Below are positions 19,210-30,200 of a DNA stretch of 64,000 nucleotides, piece after piece (the first letter of the stretch is position 1; every line of letters begins with the position of its first letter). Location: the NCBI RefSeq assembly GCF_006970445.1, contig NZ_CP033877.1, positions 3,108,750 to 3,172,749 on the forward strand, in the 5' to 3' direction. Source of the DNA: Stenotrophomonas maltophilia (lineage in GTDB: Bacteria; Pseudomonadota; Gammaproteobacteria; Xanthomonadales; Xanthomonadaceae). The notes below the pieces were generated by a model that saw only the letters and a list, made by a program, of their open reading frames with translations, ran no database searches and had not been told where the DNA came from. The translations under genes and the position numbers were made by a program.

Positions 19210-20570
19210 TCAGGCGGCGGCTTCACGTACCGCCGCGGACAGGCGGTCCAGCGTGTCCTGCATCAGCGTTGCATCATCAGCCTCGACCGTGACCCGCACC
19301 ACCGGCTCGGTACCGGACGGGCGCAGGAACGCACGGCCACGGCCGGCCACCGACTGCTGTGCGACGGCCAGCGCGGCCTGCACGCTGTCGGCCTGCACCG
19401 TGGCCTTGGCCGAGACATTGCCCAACCGCACGTTGACCGTCTTCTGCGGCACCCGCACCAGTCCTTTCAGCGCCTGGCGCAGGGTCTGCCCGCTGTTGCG
19501 CAACGCCACCAGCACCTGCAGGGCACTGACGATACCGTCGCCGGTGGTCGCCCGATCCAGGCACAGCAGGTGGCCGGAGGCTTCACCGCCGAGCACGCCA
19601 CCACCCTCGATCAGCGCCTGGTGCACGTAGCGATCACCGACGTTGCTGCGCACGAACGGGATCTGCAGATCGGCGAAGGCCTTCTCCACGCCGTAGTTGC
19701 TCATCAGCGTGCCGACCACCGGGCCACGCAGGCGGCCTTCGGCCTGCCATGCACGGGCCAGGATATACAGCAGGTCATCGCCGTCGACCGGGTTGCCCTG
19801 GTCGTCGGCCATCAGCACGCGGTCGCCATCACCGTCGAAGGCGATGCCGAGATCCGCGCGGGTTTCGCGGACCTTGGCGGCGAGGTTGTCGATATGGGTG
19901 GAGCCCACGCCGGCGTTGATGTTGACGCCGTTGGGCTCGGCACCAATGCCGATCACCTCGGCACCCAGCTCGCGGAACAGCAGCGGTGCGATCTGGTAGG
20001 TGGCGCCGTGCGCGCAGTCCAGCACCAGGCGCACGCCACGCAGGTCGAACGCGCGTGGCACGCTGGCCTTGCAGAACTCGATGTAGCGGCCGACCGCTTC
20101 GCGAGCACGCGACGCCTTGCCCAGCTTTTCCGATTCGGCGGTGGTGAACGGAACGTCCAGCGCCGCTTCCAGGGCCAGCTCGGTGGCATCGTCGAGCTTC
20201 TCGCCCTGGGCGGAGAAGAACTTGATGCCGTTGTCGTAGTGCGGGTTGTGCGAGGCGCTGATGACGATGCCGGCATCCACACCGAGCGTACGGGTCAGGA
20301 ACGCCACCGCCGGGGTCGGCATCGGCCCCAGCAGCTGCACGTCGGCACCGGCGGCGACCAGGCCGGCTTCCAGTGCCGCTTCGAACATGTAACCGGAAAT
20401 GCGGGTGTCCTTGCCGATCACCACGATCGGCCGGCGCCCGTCCTGGCCGCGCTGGGCGACCAGGACACGGCCCAGGGCGTTGCCCAGGCGCAGCACGAAG
20501 TCGGCCGAGATCACGCCCTGGCCGACCCGCCCACGGATGCCATCAGTACCGAAGTACTTGCGGCCTCCCA

Positions 20571-20571
<1 letters not shown>
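19210..20571 (-). CDS. glmM: Phosphoglucosamine mutase
   Basis: Converts glucosamine 6-phosphate to glucosamine 1-phosphate on the route to UDP-GlcNAc for peptidoglycan and LPS. It has 453 residues. The phosphoserine loop is [10 protein letters not shown], with the catalytic Ser107. The metal loop is DGDGDR ([12 protein letters not shown]) and the phosphate loop is [11 protein letters not shown] near the C-terminus. The start is set by the ribosome site: GGAGGT lies 6 nt before the ATG at 20571, while the TTG one codon earlier is only 3 nt away. Its ATG shares one base with the accD stop (TGATG), so the two are coupled. Confidence 0.97.
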
Positions 20572-21446
<875 letters not shown>

Positions 21447-21585
21447 GCGGGAGGACACTTCCGTTCAGGGCGGCCCAGGGGCCGCAAAGGCGGACAGTCT
21501 AGCTCCGCTTTCCCTGCCCGTGCACCCCCTTGCCGGCCACGGGGCAGCCGGAAAAAACCATGCTGGGACGTACGTTTAGGTGCTG

Positions 21586-21659
21586 GGAGTGCCGGCCACT
21601 GGCCGGCAGCCCCTGTGCGCAGGCGGGTACGGAGGATGCCGGCCAGCGGCCAGCACCAC
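21586..21659. repeat. Degenerate inverted pair of REP (SMAG-like) hairpins
   Basis: Two hairpin units, TGCCGGCC-ACT-GGCCGGCA and TGCCGGCCAGCGGCC, face each other across about 30 bp in the 215-bp accD-trpA gap. The GTAG heads are eroded (GGAG and a CACCAC end), so this looks like an old copy of the dimer at 39557-39629. It could act as a weak transcript-end barrier for trpA read-through. Confidence 0.65.
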
Positions 21660-21661
21660 CG

Positions 21662-22471
21662 TTACGCGTCCAGCGCCTGCCGCAGCGGGGCGAGGAAGGC
21701 CCGGGCGCGCTGCGCGGCCTCTTCCGTCGAGCCCGCTTCGGCCAGCGCCGCCACCAGCGCGCTGCCCACCACCACGCCGTCGGCCTGGCGGGCCATGGCT
21801 GCGGCACTGTCAGCATCCTTGATGCCGAAGCCCGCCACCACCGGCACCGACGCACGCGCGCGCAAGGCCTGCAGGCGGGCACTGGCGGCATCGCTGTCCA
21901 GGCGCTCGGACGCGCCGGTGACACCGGCAAAGCTGACGTAATAGAGATACCCACGGGCCAGCGCCAGCAGCTTGTCGGCACGCGCCTCGCTGGTGGTCGG
22001 CGACGCCAGCAGGACCAGCGCAAGGCCGGCCGCGTCGAACGCCTGCAGCGCTTCGCCGGCTTCTTCCGGCGGCAGGTCGACCAGCAGCACGCCGTCCACG
22101 CCGGCGTCGACGGCGGCCCTGGCGAAGGCCGCGTAGCCATGGATCTCCACCGGGTTGAGGTAGCCCATCAGCACCACCGGGGTCTGCGCATCGCGCTCGC
22201 GGAACTGCGCCACGGCCTGCAGGACGTAGCGGCTGCCCGCACCGCGTGCCAGCGCGCGCTCGGAGCTGCGCTGGATGGTCGGGCCATCGGCCATCGGGTC
22301 GGAGAACGGCACGCCCAGTTCGATCACGTCGGCACCGGCATCGACCAGTGCGTGCATGACCGGCACGGTGGCCTCCAGCGAGGGATCACCGGCGGTAATG
22401 AAGGGAATCAGCGCTTTGCGCTGCTGTTCGCGCAGACGCTGGAAACAGGCATCGAGTCGGGATACGGACAT
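21662..22471 (-). CDS. trpA: Tryptophan synthase alpha chain
   Basis: Cleaves indole-3-glycerol phosphate and feeds indole to TrpB through the inter-subunit tunnel. It has 269 residues from the ATG at 22471, chosen over an in-frame TTG six codons upstream because AAGGA lies 10 nt before the ATG. The catalytic acids Glu51 (VIELGVPFSD) and Asp62 (MADGP) are present, as are the phosphate-binding Gly loops (VAGFGIKD, GVVVGSA). It starts right after the stop of an unknown lipoprotein gene, which separates it from trpB. Confidence 0.97.
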   Translation of the reverse strand: MSVSRLDACFQRLREQQRKALIPFITAGDPSLEATVPVMHALVDAGADVIELGVPFSDPMADGPTIQRSSERALARGAGSRYVLQAVAQFRERDAQTPVVLMGYLNPVEIHGYAAFARAAVDAGVDGVLLVDLPPEEAGEALQAFDAAGLALVLLASPTTSEARADKLLALARGYLYYVSFAGVTGASERLDSDAASARLQALRARASVPVVAGFGIKDADSAAAMARQADGVVVGSALVAALAEAGSTEEAAQRARAFLAPLRQALDA

Positions 22472-22472
22472 T

Positions 22473-23153
22473 TCAGGCACATCCTTCAATCAGTTCAATC
22501 GCATCACTGGTTCCCCAGTACATCCGGGTGACCTTCCCTTCAAACAGTTCCAGGCGGATGCCCAGGTCCGAACCCGGGTCCTGCCAAGTGAGGTACTCGC
22601 CCTGGTCACCGTCGTAGGCATGCGGGCTGGATACCGGCGGCTTCGGAAACTGGGCCATGGCCTGGGCGCGGGTCATGCCGACACGCAGGCCGAACGGACC
22701 GGGCTGTTCAACCGGCAGCTCAGGGTCGTCGCCCGGCTTCAGATCGAAACGGACCACGCGGTCGTCGTCGGTCATCATCGACACGCCTGGCGGCAGCCCC
22801 CTGCCGTCGTAGTACTCGCAGTCGCCTTCGAAGAACTCTTTCGCGCCCTGCGCCTTCCAGGGGCCCAGTGACTTCAGGTCACCCATATGCTGGCCAACCA
22901 GCACGTCACCGGCGTGGTCCAGCGCCACCGACGCCACCGCCGGCGCGTCATCGCTGTTCGTGCCCTCTTCGGAGGGCGGATCGACAATCGGCGCACGCGC
23001 CATCGGGTCGAGGTCATCGTTGGCGGCCGCCTGCTGTGCCGGCTGCGTGGTGGCCTTGGCAGCCGGTGCCAGCACCGGCGGCTCCGGCGGCTGGCACGCG
23101 GCCAACCCCAGCGCCAGCAGCAGCACGCCACTGTTGCGCAACAGCGCGCTCAC
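22473..23153 (-). CDS. Uncharacterised lipoprotein embedded between trpB and trpA
   Basis: Predicted lipoprotein of 226 residues. The GTG start at 23153 overlaps the trpB TGA as GTGA, and the gene ends 1 bp before the trpA start, so it is co-translated with both. A signal peptide ([16 protein letters not shown]) and a lipobox LAAC with Cys20 are clear. A disordered Pro/Ala/Asp-rich linker (about 25-80) follows. The remaining 140 residues form a compact acidic domain with motifs [18 protein letters not shown] and [15 protein letters not shown]; the latter resembles the short repeat of SmpA/BamE-like proteins. No known function is recognised. A role in tryptophan synthesis is unlikely for an envelope lipoprotein, so its position may only reflect expression level. 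Confidence 0.85.
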   Translation of the reverse strand: MSALLRNSGVLLLALGLAACQPPEPPVLAPAAKATTQPAQQAAANDDLDPMARAPIVDPPSEEGTNSDDAPAVASVALDHAGDVLVGQHMGDLKSLGPWKAQGAKEFFEGDCEYYDGRGLPPGVSMMTDDDRVVRFDLKPGDDPELPVEQPGPFGLRVGMTRAQAMAQFPKPPVSSPHAYDGDQGEYLTWQDPGSDLGIRLELFEGKVTRMYWGTSDAIELIEGCA

Positions 23154-24367
23154 AGCACCAGCCCTTCGCGCGCGGCAATGGTATGCACGTCCTTGTCGCC
23201 ACGGCCGGACAGGTTGCACAGCACGATCTGGTCACGCGGACGCTCACGCGCCAGCTTGATCGCCTGCGCCAGTGCGTGGCTGGACTCCAGTGCCGGCAGG
23301 ATGCCCTCGGTATGCGCCAGCAGGTGGAAGGCCTGCAGCGCTTCTTCATCGGTGATGCCGAGGTAGCGCGCACGGCCGGTATCGGCCAGGAATGCATGCT
23401 CCGGACCGACGCCCGGATAGTCCAGGCCGGCCGACACCGAATGGGTCTCGATGATCTGGCCGTCGTCGTCGCACAGTACATAGGTGCGGTTGCCATGCAG
23501 CACGCCCGGGCGACCGGCAGCGATCGATGCGGCGTGGCGCCCGGTGCTGATGCCGTCACCGGCGGCTTCAGCGCCGACGATCTCGACCTGGCGGTCGTTG
23601 AGGAAGGCATGGAACAGGCCGATGGCGTTGCTGCCGCCGCCCACGCAGGCGGTGATCGCATCGGGCAGGCGGCCATACTCGGCCAGCATCTGCTCGCGTG
23701 CTTCGCGGCCGACGATGGCGTTGAAGTCGCGCACCATGCGCGGATAGGGATCCGGGCCGGCGACCGTACCGATGATGTAGAAGGTGTCCTGCACATTGGT
23801 CACCCAATCGCGCATCGCTTCGTTGAGCGCGTCCTTCAGGGTGGCCGAGCCGGAGGTGACCGGCACCACCGTCGCGCCGAGCAGCTTCATGCGGTAGACG
23901 TTGATCTTCTGCCGCTCGATGTCGGTGGCGCCCATGTACACCACGCATTCCAGGCCCAACCGCGCGGCAACCGTGGCACTGGCCACGCCGTGCTGGCCGG
24001 CACCGGTCTCGGCGATGATGCGCTTCTTGCCCATCCGCGCCGCCAGCAGCGCCTGGCCGATGGTGTTGTTGATCTTGTGCGCGCCGGTGTGGTTCAGGTC
24101 TTCGCGCTTGAGCAGGATCTGCGCACCGCCGACATGGTCGCTCAGCCGCTGGGCGTGGTAGATCGGGCTCGGCCGGCCCACGTAATGGGCCAGGTCGCGG
24201 TCGTAGGCGGCCTGGAATGCCGGGTCCTGGCGGGCCTGGTCATAGGCCTGGGCCAGTTCCTGCAGCGGGCCGACCAGGGTTTCGGCAACGAAGCTGCCGC
24301 CGTAGCGGCCGAAATGGCCCTGGGCATCCGGGAAGGCGTGGTAGTCGGCAATGGGGGAGGCAGACAT
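23150..24367 (-). CDS. trpB: Tryptophan synthase beta chain
   Basis: PLP enzyme that condenses indole and serine to tryptophan. It has 405 residues, the normal length. The PLP lysine is Lys98 (HTGAHKINN). The Gly-rich phosphate cup is GGGSNAIG. The catalytic Glu lies in AETGAGQHG. The C-terminal SGRGDKD is intact. The ATG at 24367 has only a weak ribosome site. It is first in trpB-lipoprotein-trpA, divergent from a LysR gene, as with TrpI-controlled trpBA in pseudomonads. Confidence 0.98.
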   Translation of the reverse strand: MSASPIADYHAFPDAQGHFGRYGGSFVAETLVGPLQELAQAYDQARQDPAFQAAYDRDLAHYVGRPSPIYHAQRLSDHVGGAQILLKREDLNHTGAHKINNTIGQALLAARMGKKRIIAETGAGQHGVASATVAARLGLECVVYMGATDIERQKINVYRMKLLGATVVPVTSGSATLKDALNEAMRDWVTNVQDTFYIIGTVAGPDPYPRMVRDFNAIVGREAREQMLAEYGRLPDAITACVGGGSNAIGLFHAFLNDRQVEIVGAEAAGDGISTGRHAASIAAGRPGVLHGNRTYVLCDDDGQIIETHSVSAGLDYPGVGPEHAFLADTGRARYLGITDEEALQAFHLLAHTEGILPALESSHALAQAIKLARERPRDQIVLCNLSGRGDKDVHTIAAREGLVL

Positions 24368-24398
24368 GGAAGCGACCGCTGGTTCGGGACAGGTGGAT

Positions 24399-24449
24399 AC
24401 TCTAGCGCACGGGTCGTGACCGGAAAATGGATATTATCTGGCGCATATC
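24399..24449 (-). promoter_or_regulatory. Predicted trpB promoter with LysR-type operator
   Basis: On the minus strand TTTTCC (24422-24427) and TAGAGT (24399-24404) are spaced by 17 bp, a weak sigma-70 pair. Directly upstream lies GATAT-N10-ATATC at 24430-24449, a LysR-type palindrome (T-N11-A core), centred about 50 bp before the expected start. That position suits activation of trpB and self-repression of the divergent LysR gene. By analogy with TrpI the inducer would be indoleglycerol phosphate; this is inference. Confidence 0.5.
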
Positions 24450-24464
24450 GTCAGGAAATCTCAC

Positions 24465-25352
24465 ATGAGCCGTTCCCTGCTGCCCCCCCTCAATGCGCTG
24501 CGCGCGTTCGAGGCCACCGCCCGTCTCGGCGGAGTTGGCCGCGCCGCACAGGACCTGCATGTCACCCACGGCGCGGTCAGCCGGCAGTTGAAGCTGCTGG
24601 AAGACCATCTCGGCCTGGCGCTGTTCCAGCGTGCCGGTCGCGGCCTGCGCCTGACCGCTGCGGGCACGCGCCTGCAGGCAGCGTGCAGCGAGGCCTTCAG
24701 CGGCATCGAAGACTGCGTGCGCGAACTGCGGCGGCCGGCGGCGGCCCCGGCGCTGGTACTGGGCTGCAGCGGCAGCGTGCTGGCGCGCTGGATGATCCCG
24801 CGCCTGCCTGCGCTGCAGGCCGCCCTGCCCGGTGTGCGCCTGCAGTGGTCGGCGCTGGATGGCAGCTTCACCGAGGCGCAGTCAGCGCTGGATGCGGTCC
24901 TGCTGCTGGCGCAGGGGCCGTGGCCCCGAGGCTGGCAGGTGCGTGAGCTGGCACCGGAACGGGTCGGCGTGGTGGTGGCACCCTCGCATCCGGCCGCGCA
25001 GCGACTGCGGCATGTACCACCCTCGGCGCTGCTGCAGGAGACGCTGCTGCACACCAGCTCACGGCCACAGGCGTGGCCGGCGTGGGCGCAGGCGCATGAT
25101 CTGGACACCTCGAAGCTGCAGCTGGGCACCGCCTTCGAGCATCTGTACTACCTTCTGGAGGCGGCCGTGGCCGGGCTGGGTCCGGCGATCGCGCCCGAGC
25201 CGCTGGTGGCCGAGGACCTGGCCGCGGGCCGGTTGGTCGCACCCTGGGGATTTGCTGCCACCGGTGGCTTCTGGGTGCTGGCGCGACCGGATGGTCTGGC
25301 CGATGCGCGCGTGGATGCGCTGGCCGACTGGCTGGGCCAGCAACTCCGTTGA
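24465..25352 (+). CDS. LysR-family regulator, probable TrpI-type activator of trpBA
   Basis: 295-residue LysR regulator. The N-terminal winged helix-turn-helix spans about 6-66 (LNALRAFEATARLGGVGRAA, then HVTHGAVSRQLKLLEDHLG), followed by a linker and an effector domain (about 90-290). The opening PPLNALRAFEAxAR and the position divergent from trpB are those of TrpI/GcvA-group activators. The ribosome site AGGA is 8 nt ahead of the ATG at 24465. The gene ends 8 bp before a long palindrome that should terminate it. The symbol trpI is not assigned because binding specificity cannot be read from sequence. Confidence 0.85.
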   Translation: MSRSLLPPLNALRAFEATARLGGVGRAAQDLHVTHGAVSRQLKLLEDHLGLALFQRAGRGLRLTAAGTRLQAACSEAFSGIEDCVRELRRPAAAPALVLGCSGSVLARWMIPRLPALQAALPGVRLQWSALDGSFTEAQSALDAVLLLAQGPWPRGWQVRELAPERVGVVVAPSHPAAQRLRHVPPSALLQETLLHTSSRPQAWPAWAQAHDLDTSKLQLGTAFEHLYYLLEAAVAGLGPAIAPEPLVAEDLAAGRLVAPWGFAATGGFWVLARPDGLADARVDALADWLGQQLR

Positions 25353-25359
25353 CAACGAG

Positions 25360-25422
25360 AAAGGGGACGGAGGGAATCAAGTCGTATGTGGCGTATACGA
25401 CTTAATCCCCTCCGTCCCCTTT
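25360..25422. repeat. Long palindrome, diverged copy (28-bp arms), acting as bidirectional terminator
   Basis: Arms at 25360-25387 and 25395-25422 pair at 26 of 28 positions around a 7-nt loop. The core GGGGACGGAGGG...AAGTCG is the same as in the perfect copy at 45444-45509. The GC-rich stem is flanked by A and T runs on both sides, the form of a bidirectional rho-independent terminator. It lies between the convergent LysR and TelA genes and marks one edge of the flotillin cassette. It is unrelated to the SMAG hairpins. Confidence 0.85.
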
Positions 25423-25431
25423 TTCTTTATT

Positions 25432-26541
25432 TCAGGGTGCGGTGGGGGCGGCCAGCCGCTGCTGCAGGTCTTCGCGCAGGCGCGACAGTTCCACTTCCGC
25501 CTGCTGCCGCTGCTGCATGCCTTCGCGATGGATGCTGCGCACTTCCTCGACCGTGGCGATCAGCTGGTCGTGCACATGGCGCAGGGTGGCCACGTCGATC
25601 ACCCCACGCTGGTTGCTGCGGGCGGTATCCACCGAAGCCTGGCGCAGCAGGTCGGCATTGCGGCGCATCAGCTCGTTGGTGGCATCATCGATGGCCGTGG
25701 ACAGTTCGACCGCCGCCTTCTGTTCGCCCAGCGAGAGCTGGATGGCGAACTGGCGCTTCCACGACGGAATGGTGATGTCGCGGACGGTGTTGAACTTCTC
25801 GATCAGCTGCAGCGCGTTGGCCTGGATCAGGCGGATCATCGGCAGCGACTGGTCGGCGGCGTGCTGCATCAGCTGCAGGTCGGACACGCGCTTTTCGATC
25901 AACCGGATCGCGTTGTCGATCTCGCCCTGGCGGATGCGCTGCTGCGGATCCTCACTGCCCTGCCCGGCCAGCTGTTCGGCCTGCAGTTCGCCCAGCCGCT
26001 GCTTGCCCGCAGCCGCATACAGGCCGAGCGCATGGCGTTCTTCGCGGACGATGTCGTGCATGCGGTCGAATTCGCCCACGCGCTTGGCCATCAGGGCCTG
26101 CTGCACACCGACGTCGCCCAGCAACTGCTCGATCTGCGCGTTGGTGTCGCTGAACTTCTGCACCAGCTCGCCCTTGGATACGCGCAGGCGGTCGATCAAG
26201 CCACCGATCACAGGCACCTTCGATCGCTGTGCGAAGCCGTCCAGCTTCAGGCTGCGTGCGATGCGCACGACTTCGCCCAGCTTCTCGCCACTGGCATCGA
26301 GGTCGCGATTGCGCACCTGGTCCAGCAACTGGCTGGAAAACGCTGCGGTGCGCGTGGCCGCTTCGCGACCGAAGACCTGCAGGTTGCCCGGGCGCAGATC
26401 TTCCAGCTCCAGACGGATCTCGGCGATGCGCGGCAGATCCTCGCGGACCAGTCCCAGCGCCTGCAGTGCGCCTTCATCGAGCGCAGCGGCGATGGTCGTG
26501 CCGGGCACGAGGGCACCGGGGGTCTGGCTGTCCTGGGTCAT
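25432..26541 (-). CDS. TelA-family (toxic anion resistance) protein
   Basis: 369-residue mostly helical protein of the TelA/KlaA family (PF05816), whose members are linked to tellurite, colicin and cell-envelope stress resistance without a defined biochemistry. The start is the ATG at 26541, with AAGGAG 8 nt upstream. Family segments seen include VPVIGGLIDRLRVSKGEL, with its long coiled-coil continuation, and ITIPSWKRQFAIQLSLGEQ, near residues 240-300. No membrane helix or signal peptide, so cytoplasmic. It closes the five-gene cassette, 44 bp after an unknown gene, and ends at the palindrome at 25360-25422. Confidence 0.9.
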   Translation of the reverse strand: MTQDSQTPGALVPGTTIAAALDEGALQALGLVREDLPRIAEIRLELEDLRPGNLQVFGREAATRTAAFSSQLLDQVRNRDLDASGEKLGEVVRIARSLKLDGFAQRSKVPVIGGLIDRLRVSKGELVQKFSDTNAQIEQLLGDVGVQQALMAKRVGEFDRMHDIVREERHALGLYAAAGKQRLGELQAEQLAGQGSEDPQQRIRQGEIDNAIRLIEKRVSDLQLMQHAADQSLPMIRLIQANALQLIEKFNTVRDITIPSWKRQFAIQLSLGEQKAAVELSTAIDDATNELMRRNADLLRQASVDTARSNQRGVIDVATLRHVHDQLIATVEEVRSIHREGMQQRQQAEVELSRLREDLQQRLAAPTAP

Positions 26542-26585
26542 CGGGCAGTCTCCTTGCAGTTGGGTAAGCGGCAGCGGCGGCCGGC

Positions 26586-27293
26586 TCAAGGCAGTCTAGC
26601 CTGAGCCGCGGCCACCTCGTCATCGATCTGTGCATGCAACGTGGCGACCTTGCCGGCCAGCGCAGCGCCCGCAGCGGCCTGGCCTGCCAGTGCAGCCTGC
26701 CGCCAGGCCGGCAGCAGGACGTCATGGATGCGCGCGAAGCGATGCAGCAGCATGCTGTCCTGGTCCTGCAGCAGCTGCCATTGGCCGGCTTCCAGACGGC
26801 GCAGCGAGGCCAGCCGGCGAAGATGGTCCAGCCGTTGCGACAGCGCGGCCTGGCCGGCGATATCCAGCGGTGGCAGCGGCGACGCCGCCAGCTCGGCCCA
26901 GGCCTCCAGTGCCGTGGCTGCCTCTGAATGCTCGATGATGGCCCTGGCCCGCAGCTGCATGTGCTGCTGCAGGTGCTGGGCCTGCTCGCGCGCCTGCAGG
27001 GCCAGCACGCCCAGCTGCGACTGCAGCGCCCGCCCTTCTGCCTCGCGAGCGACATCGCGCCCCAGCAATCGGCCCCACCAACTTTCCTGCTGCCGGATCT
27101 GCGCCGGGTTGGCGGCCTGCAGGGCCAGCGCGATGCGTGCCAGCGCGGAGACCAGGCCCTCGCCCGCACCCGGCGGCACGGTTGTTTCGCGCCGTGCCAG
27201 CGCCTCCAGCAACGGCGCACCATAGTCGGCCAGCACGGCGACATCGACCGTGTCCGGCAACCTCGGTGACGGCAGTGGCGCCTGCGTGGTCAC
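26586..27293 (-). CDS. Uncharacterised helical protein of the flotillin/AAA/TelA cassette
   Basis: 235 residues, not recognised. It is almost entirely alpha-helical in appearance, very rich in Ala, Leu, Gln and Arg, with heptad-like stretches (about 95-125 and 160-200) suggesting coiled coils. No signal peptide, membrane helix or catalytic motif. One short conserved-looking segment, QESWWGRLLGRDV, lies at about 69-81; a WWGRLLG element of this kind is common near the start of TelA-partner proteins, but I cannot name the family. The GTG start overlaps the TGA of the ATPase gene (GTGA), implying translational coupling and probably a shared complex. Confidence 0.75.
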   Translation of the reverse strand: MTTQAPLPSPRLPDTVDVAVLADYGAPLLEALARRETTVPPGAGEGLVSALARIALALQAANPAQIRQQESWWGRLLGRDVAREAEGRALQSQLGVLALQAREQAQHLQQHMQLRARAIIEHSEAATALEAWAELAASPLPPLDIAGQAALSQRLDHLRRLASLRRLEAGQWQLLQDQDSMLLHRFARIHDVLLPAWRQAALAGQAAAGAALAGKVATLHAQIDDEVAAAQARLP

Positions 27294-30200
27294 GGCAGCG
27301 GCGGCGGCTTCGGCGTGGATGACGGAGTGGCATCACCGTCTTCCGGCGGCAGTGACTCGCCGTAGAAGTGGCGCATCAGGGCCTCATCCAGTGCCCGCTC
27401 CTCCGGCGTCGCGGCACGGCGCACGCGCGCACGCTGCGCCACCACGGCACCCGGTGCGCCACGCTCGACCTGCTGCCGCGCCCAGCCGGCGAACGCGGCC
27501 AGGGTCTGCGACACCTGTACCTGCTGCGCCTGCGACGCCGCCAGCAGTTCCACCAGCGGCGCCAGGCCCGCCTGCAGGTCGTCGGCCAGGACCGTGGCCG
27601 GCACGCTGGGGGCTGCCGCGGCCGGCACCGGCACCGGCGCGGCGGCGGGACGTGTTTCGGAAAGGCGATGCAAGGCCTCCAGCAACGCCGGCCACGGCGC
27701 CGGGTCCGCAACGGCGATCGCTTCCGGTGCCGGCGGTGGCAGCTGCAGGGCGGTGGCGATATCGGCCAACTGCGCAACCACGCGCCCGCCGACATCGCCG
27801 TCGTCGGCACCCATGGCCTTGTTGCGCAGGAAGTCGCGCTTGATCTGTGCCCAGCGCTGAGCCTGCGTGTCATCCAGTACGCCGCGCAGTTCGGCCAGCT
27901 TCAACAGGTTCTCTTCGGCGCCGGTGGTCAGCAGCTGTGCCTCGCCCAGGTAGTGGTCGGAGATCAGCTGCTGCAGCTCGTCCTCGTTCATCACCGGCGA
28001 GATCTTCTCGGCCAGCTTGTTCATGTTGCGGTAGCTGCCCTGCAGGCGGAACGGCGGCTCGGTGCGGTAGCGGTCGTCCTGTGCGGCACTGGCGATGTAC
28101 TGCTGATTGACCCGGTAGACCACGTCGCGCACGCGCAGCATGCGCTGCAGGGTGGCGGTGATCTCGTTGATCTCCGCGCTGCTGTAGGCGTGGCTGAGCC
28201 CGTTGGTCGAGACCTCCTTGCCCATCGCGCGGTCGACCAGCACGTACAGGTCAGCCATGTCGCGCGTGGCCAGCGGCGCCAGCACCGGATTGGAGGTCAG
28301 GCTGTTCTCGATGTAGCTGAGGGTGAAGGCTGCCTCCATGCCACCGAGCACATCACCGAGGTTGTAGATGTCAGCACGGTTGGCCAGCATGTCCGGGATC
28401 TTGAACACCTCGCCGGACTCGGTATACGGGTTGCCGGCCATCACCACGCAGAACTTCTTGCCGCGCATGTCGTACGTACGGGTGCGACCGCGCCACACGC
28501 CCTCGATACGACGGGTGCCATCGCACAGCGAGATGAACTTCTGCAGGAACTCGGGATGGGTGTGCTGGATGTCATCCACATACAGCATGGTGTTGTTGCC
28601 CATCTCCAGCGCCAGATTGAGCTTCTCCAGCTCCTGCCGCGAGGTCGCGTCCGGTGCCTGGGCCGGGTCCAGCGAGCGCACCTCATGCCCCAGCGCCGGG
28701 CCGTTGATCTTCATGAAGACCAGGCCCAGGCGGTGCGCCACGTATTCCATCAACGTGGTCTTGCCGTAGCCCGGGGGCGAAATCATCATCAGCAGGCCCA
28801 TCAGGTCGCTGCGCTTGTTCTCGCCGACCGTGCCCATCTGCTTGGCCAGGTTGTCACCGATCACGCCCAGGTAGACATCGTTGATCAGCTTGTTGCGCAC
28901 GAACGAGGACAGCGGCCGCGCCTTGAACTCGGAAAGCCGCAGGGTCTCGCGCTCGCGCCCGATGATGCCCTGGCGCAGCGCCTGGTAGGCATGGAACGCC
29001 GGCACGAAATGGCGCAGGTGCTGCTTCAGGCGTGCCAGGAAGTCATCCAGCGACACCACCAGCGTGCCATTGCTGATGCGCGCGTGCTCGCCCAGCAGGC
29101 CGCCGACCTCCGACTGCAATGCGGCGTCGCTGGCGCGGCTGCGCAGCTGCCGCTGCACCAGCAGCAACGCCGCGGCTTCATCGACATAACCGGCATGCGT
29201 GGCATGCGCCGGCATCCGCGCCAGCGCACGCAGCCACTGCCCGGCCAGCGCCCAGCGCGCGGCCAGCGGGTCCTGGCTACGCTGCAGCGCGCGTTCGACC
29301 GCCTCGCGCTGCCCGGCCTGTTCCAGCTGCTGCGCCAGTGCCTCCAGCAACGCCACCGCGTGGCGGCTGCTGCTGAACACCGGATCGCCCGCCGCCAGTT
29401 CTTCGCCCAGATAGGCGGCCGCGGCCTCCGCGGCATCGGCATCGAACGGCAACGCGTGGGACTGCGCATACGCCAGCAGCGCCTCGGCCATTTCCGCACG
29501 CAATGCCAGGCGCCCTTCGTCGGACCCCAGCAGGCGTGCCAGCGCCTCGGCGCCCACCTGCCGCGCCGACCATTGCGCCACCGCCTCGCGGCGCTGCTCC
29601 CCTGCCCAGAACAGCAGCGCCAGCGCACGCACCCGTGGTGCATGGCGCAGGCTGCCCGCGGCCTGCTGCAAGGGCAGCAACGCACGCAGGATCAGCGCGG
29701 CATCATGGTCATGGATGCCACGCTCGTAGCCTTCGCGGTAGCGCGGCGCGGCGAACGCACGCACGCGCTGGTCCAGCGCATCGGGATTGGCAACGTCCTG
29801 CTGCAGCATGGCCAGATCGAGGCCGTCGCGTCCCTCCTGCGCAGCCATCAGCAGGCTGCCGGCCAGGTACTCGCCGCGATACAGCGTGGGAGATTCGGAG
29901 TCCAGCGTGACCGGCCAGAACGGCTTCAGCGCATCCAGCTCCGGATCGTGCAGGGTCTCCAGGAAGTCGGTGCCGGTCAGATGGATGGCCAGCGTATCGC
30001 CACGCGGCAACAGGGTCAGGTCCAGTGCCTGGGTGTTGACGCTGAAGCGATGGCGCGGCCCCAGCCGCACCACGTTGCCGCCGGCTTCGTACAGGTCACT
30101 GCGGTCGCGCAGCTGGCGCACCGCCTGGTCACGCACGCCCTTCAGCCGCGCCTCGATGTCGTCGGCCTTGACGTTGTCGTGCAGCGTGCGCAGGCGCTCG

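Noticed and set aside
24368..24464. trp leader-peptide attenuator upstream of trpB
   Set aside because: No short ORF with Trp codons and no terminator/antiterminator pair; a LysR operator explains the control better.
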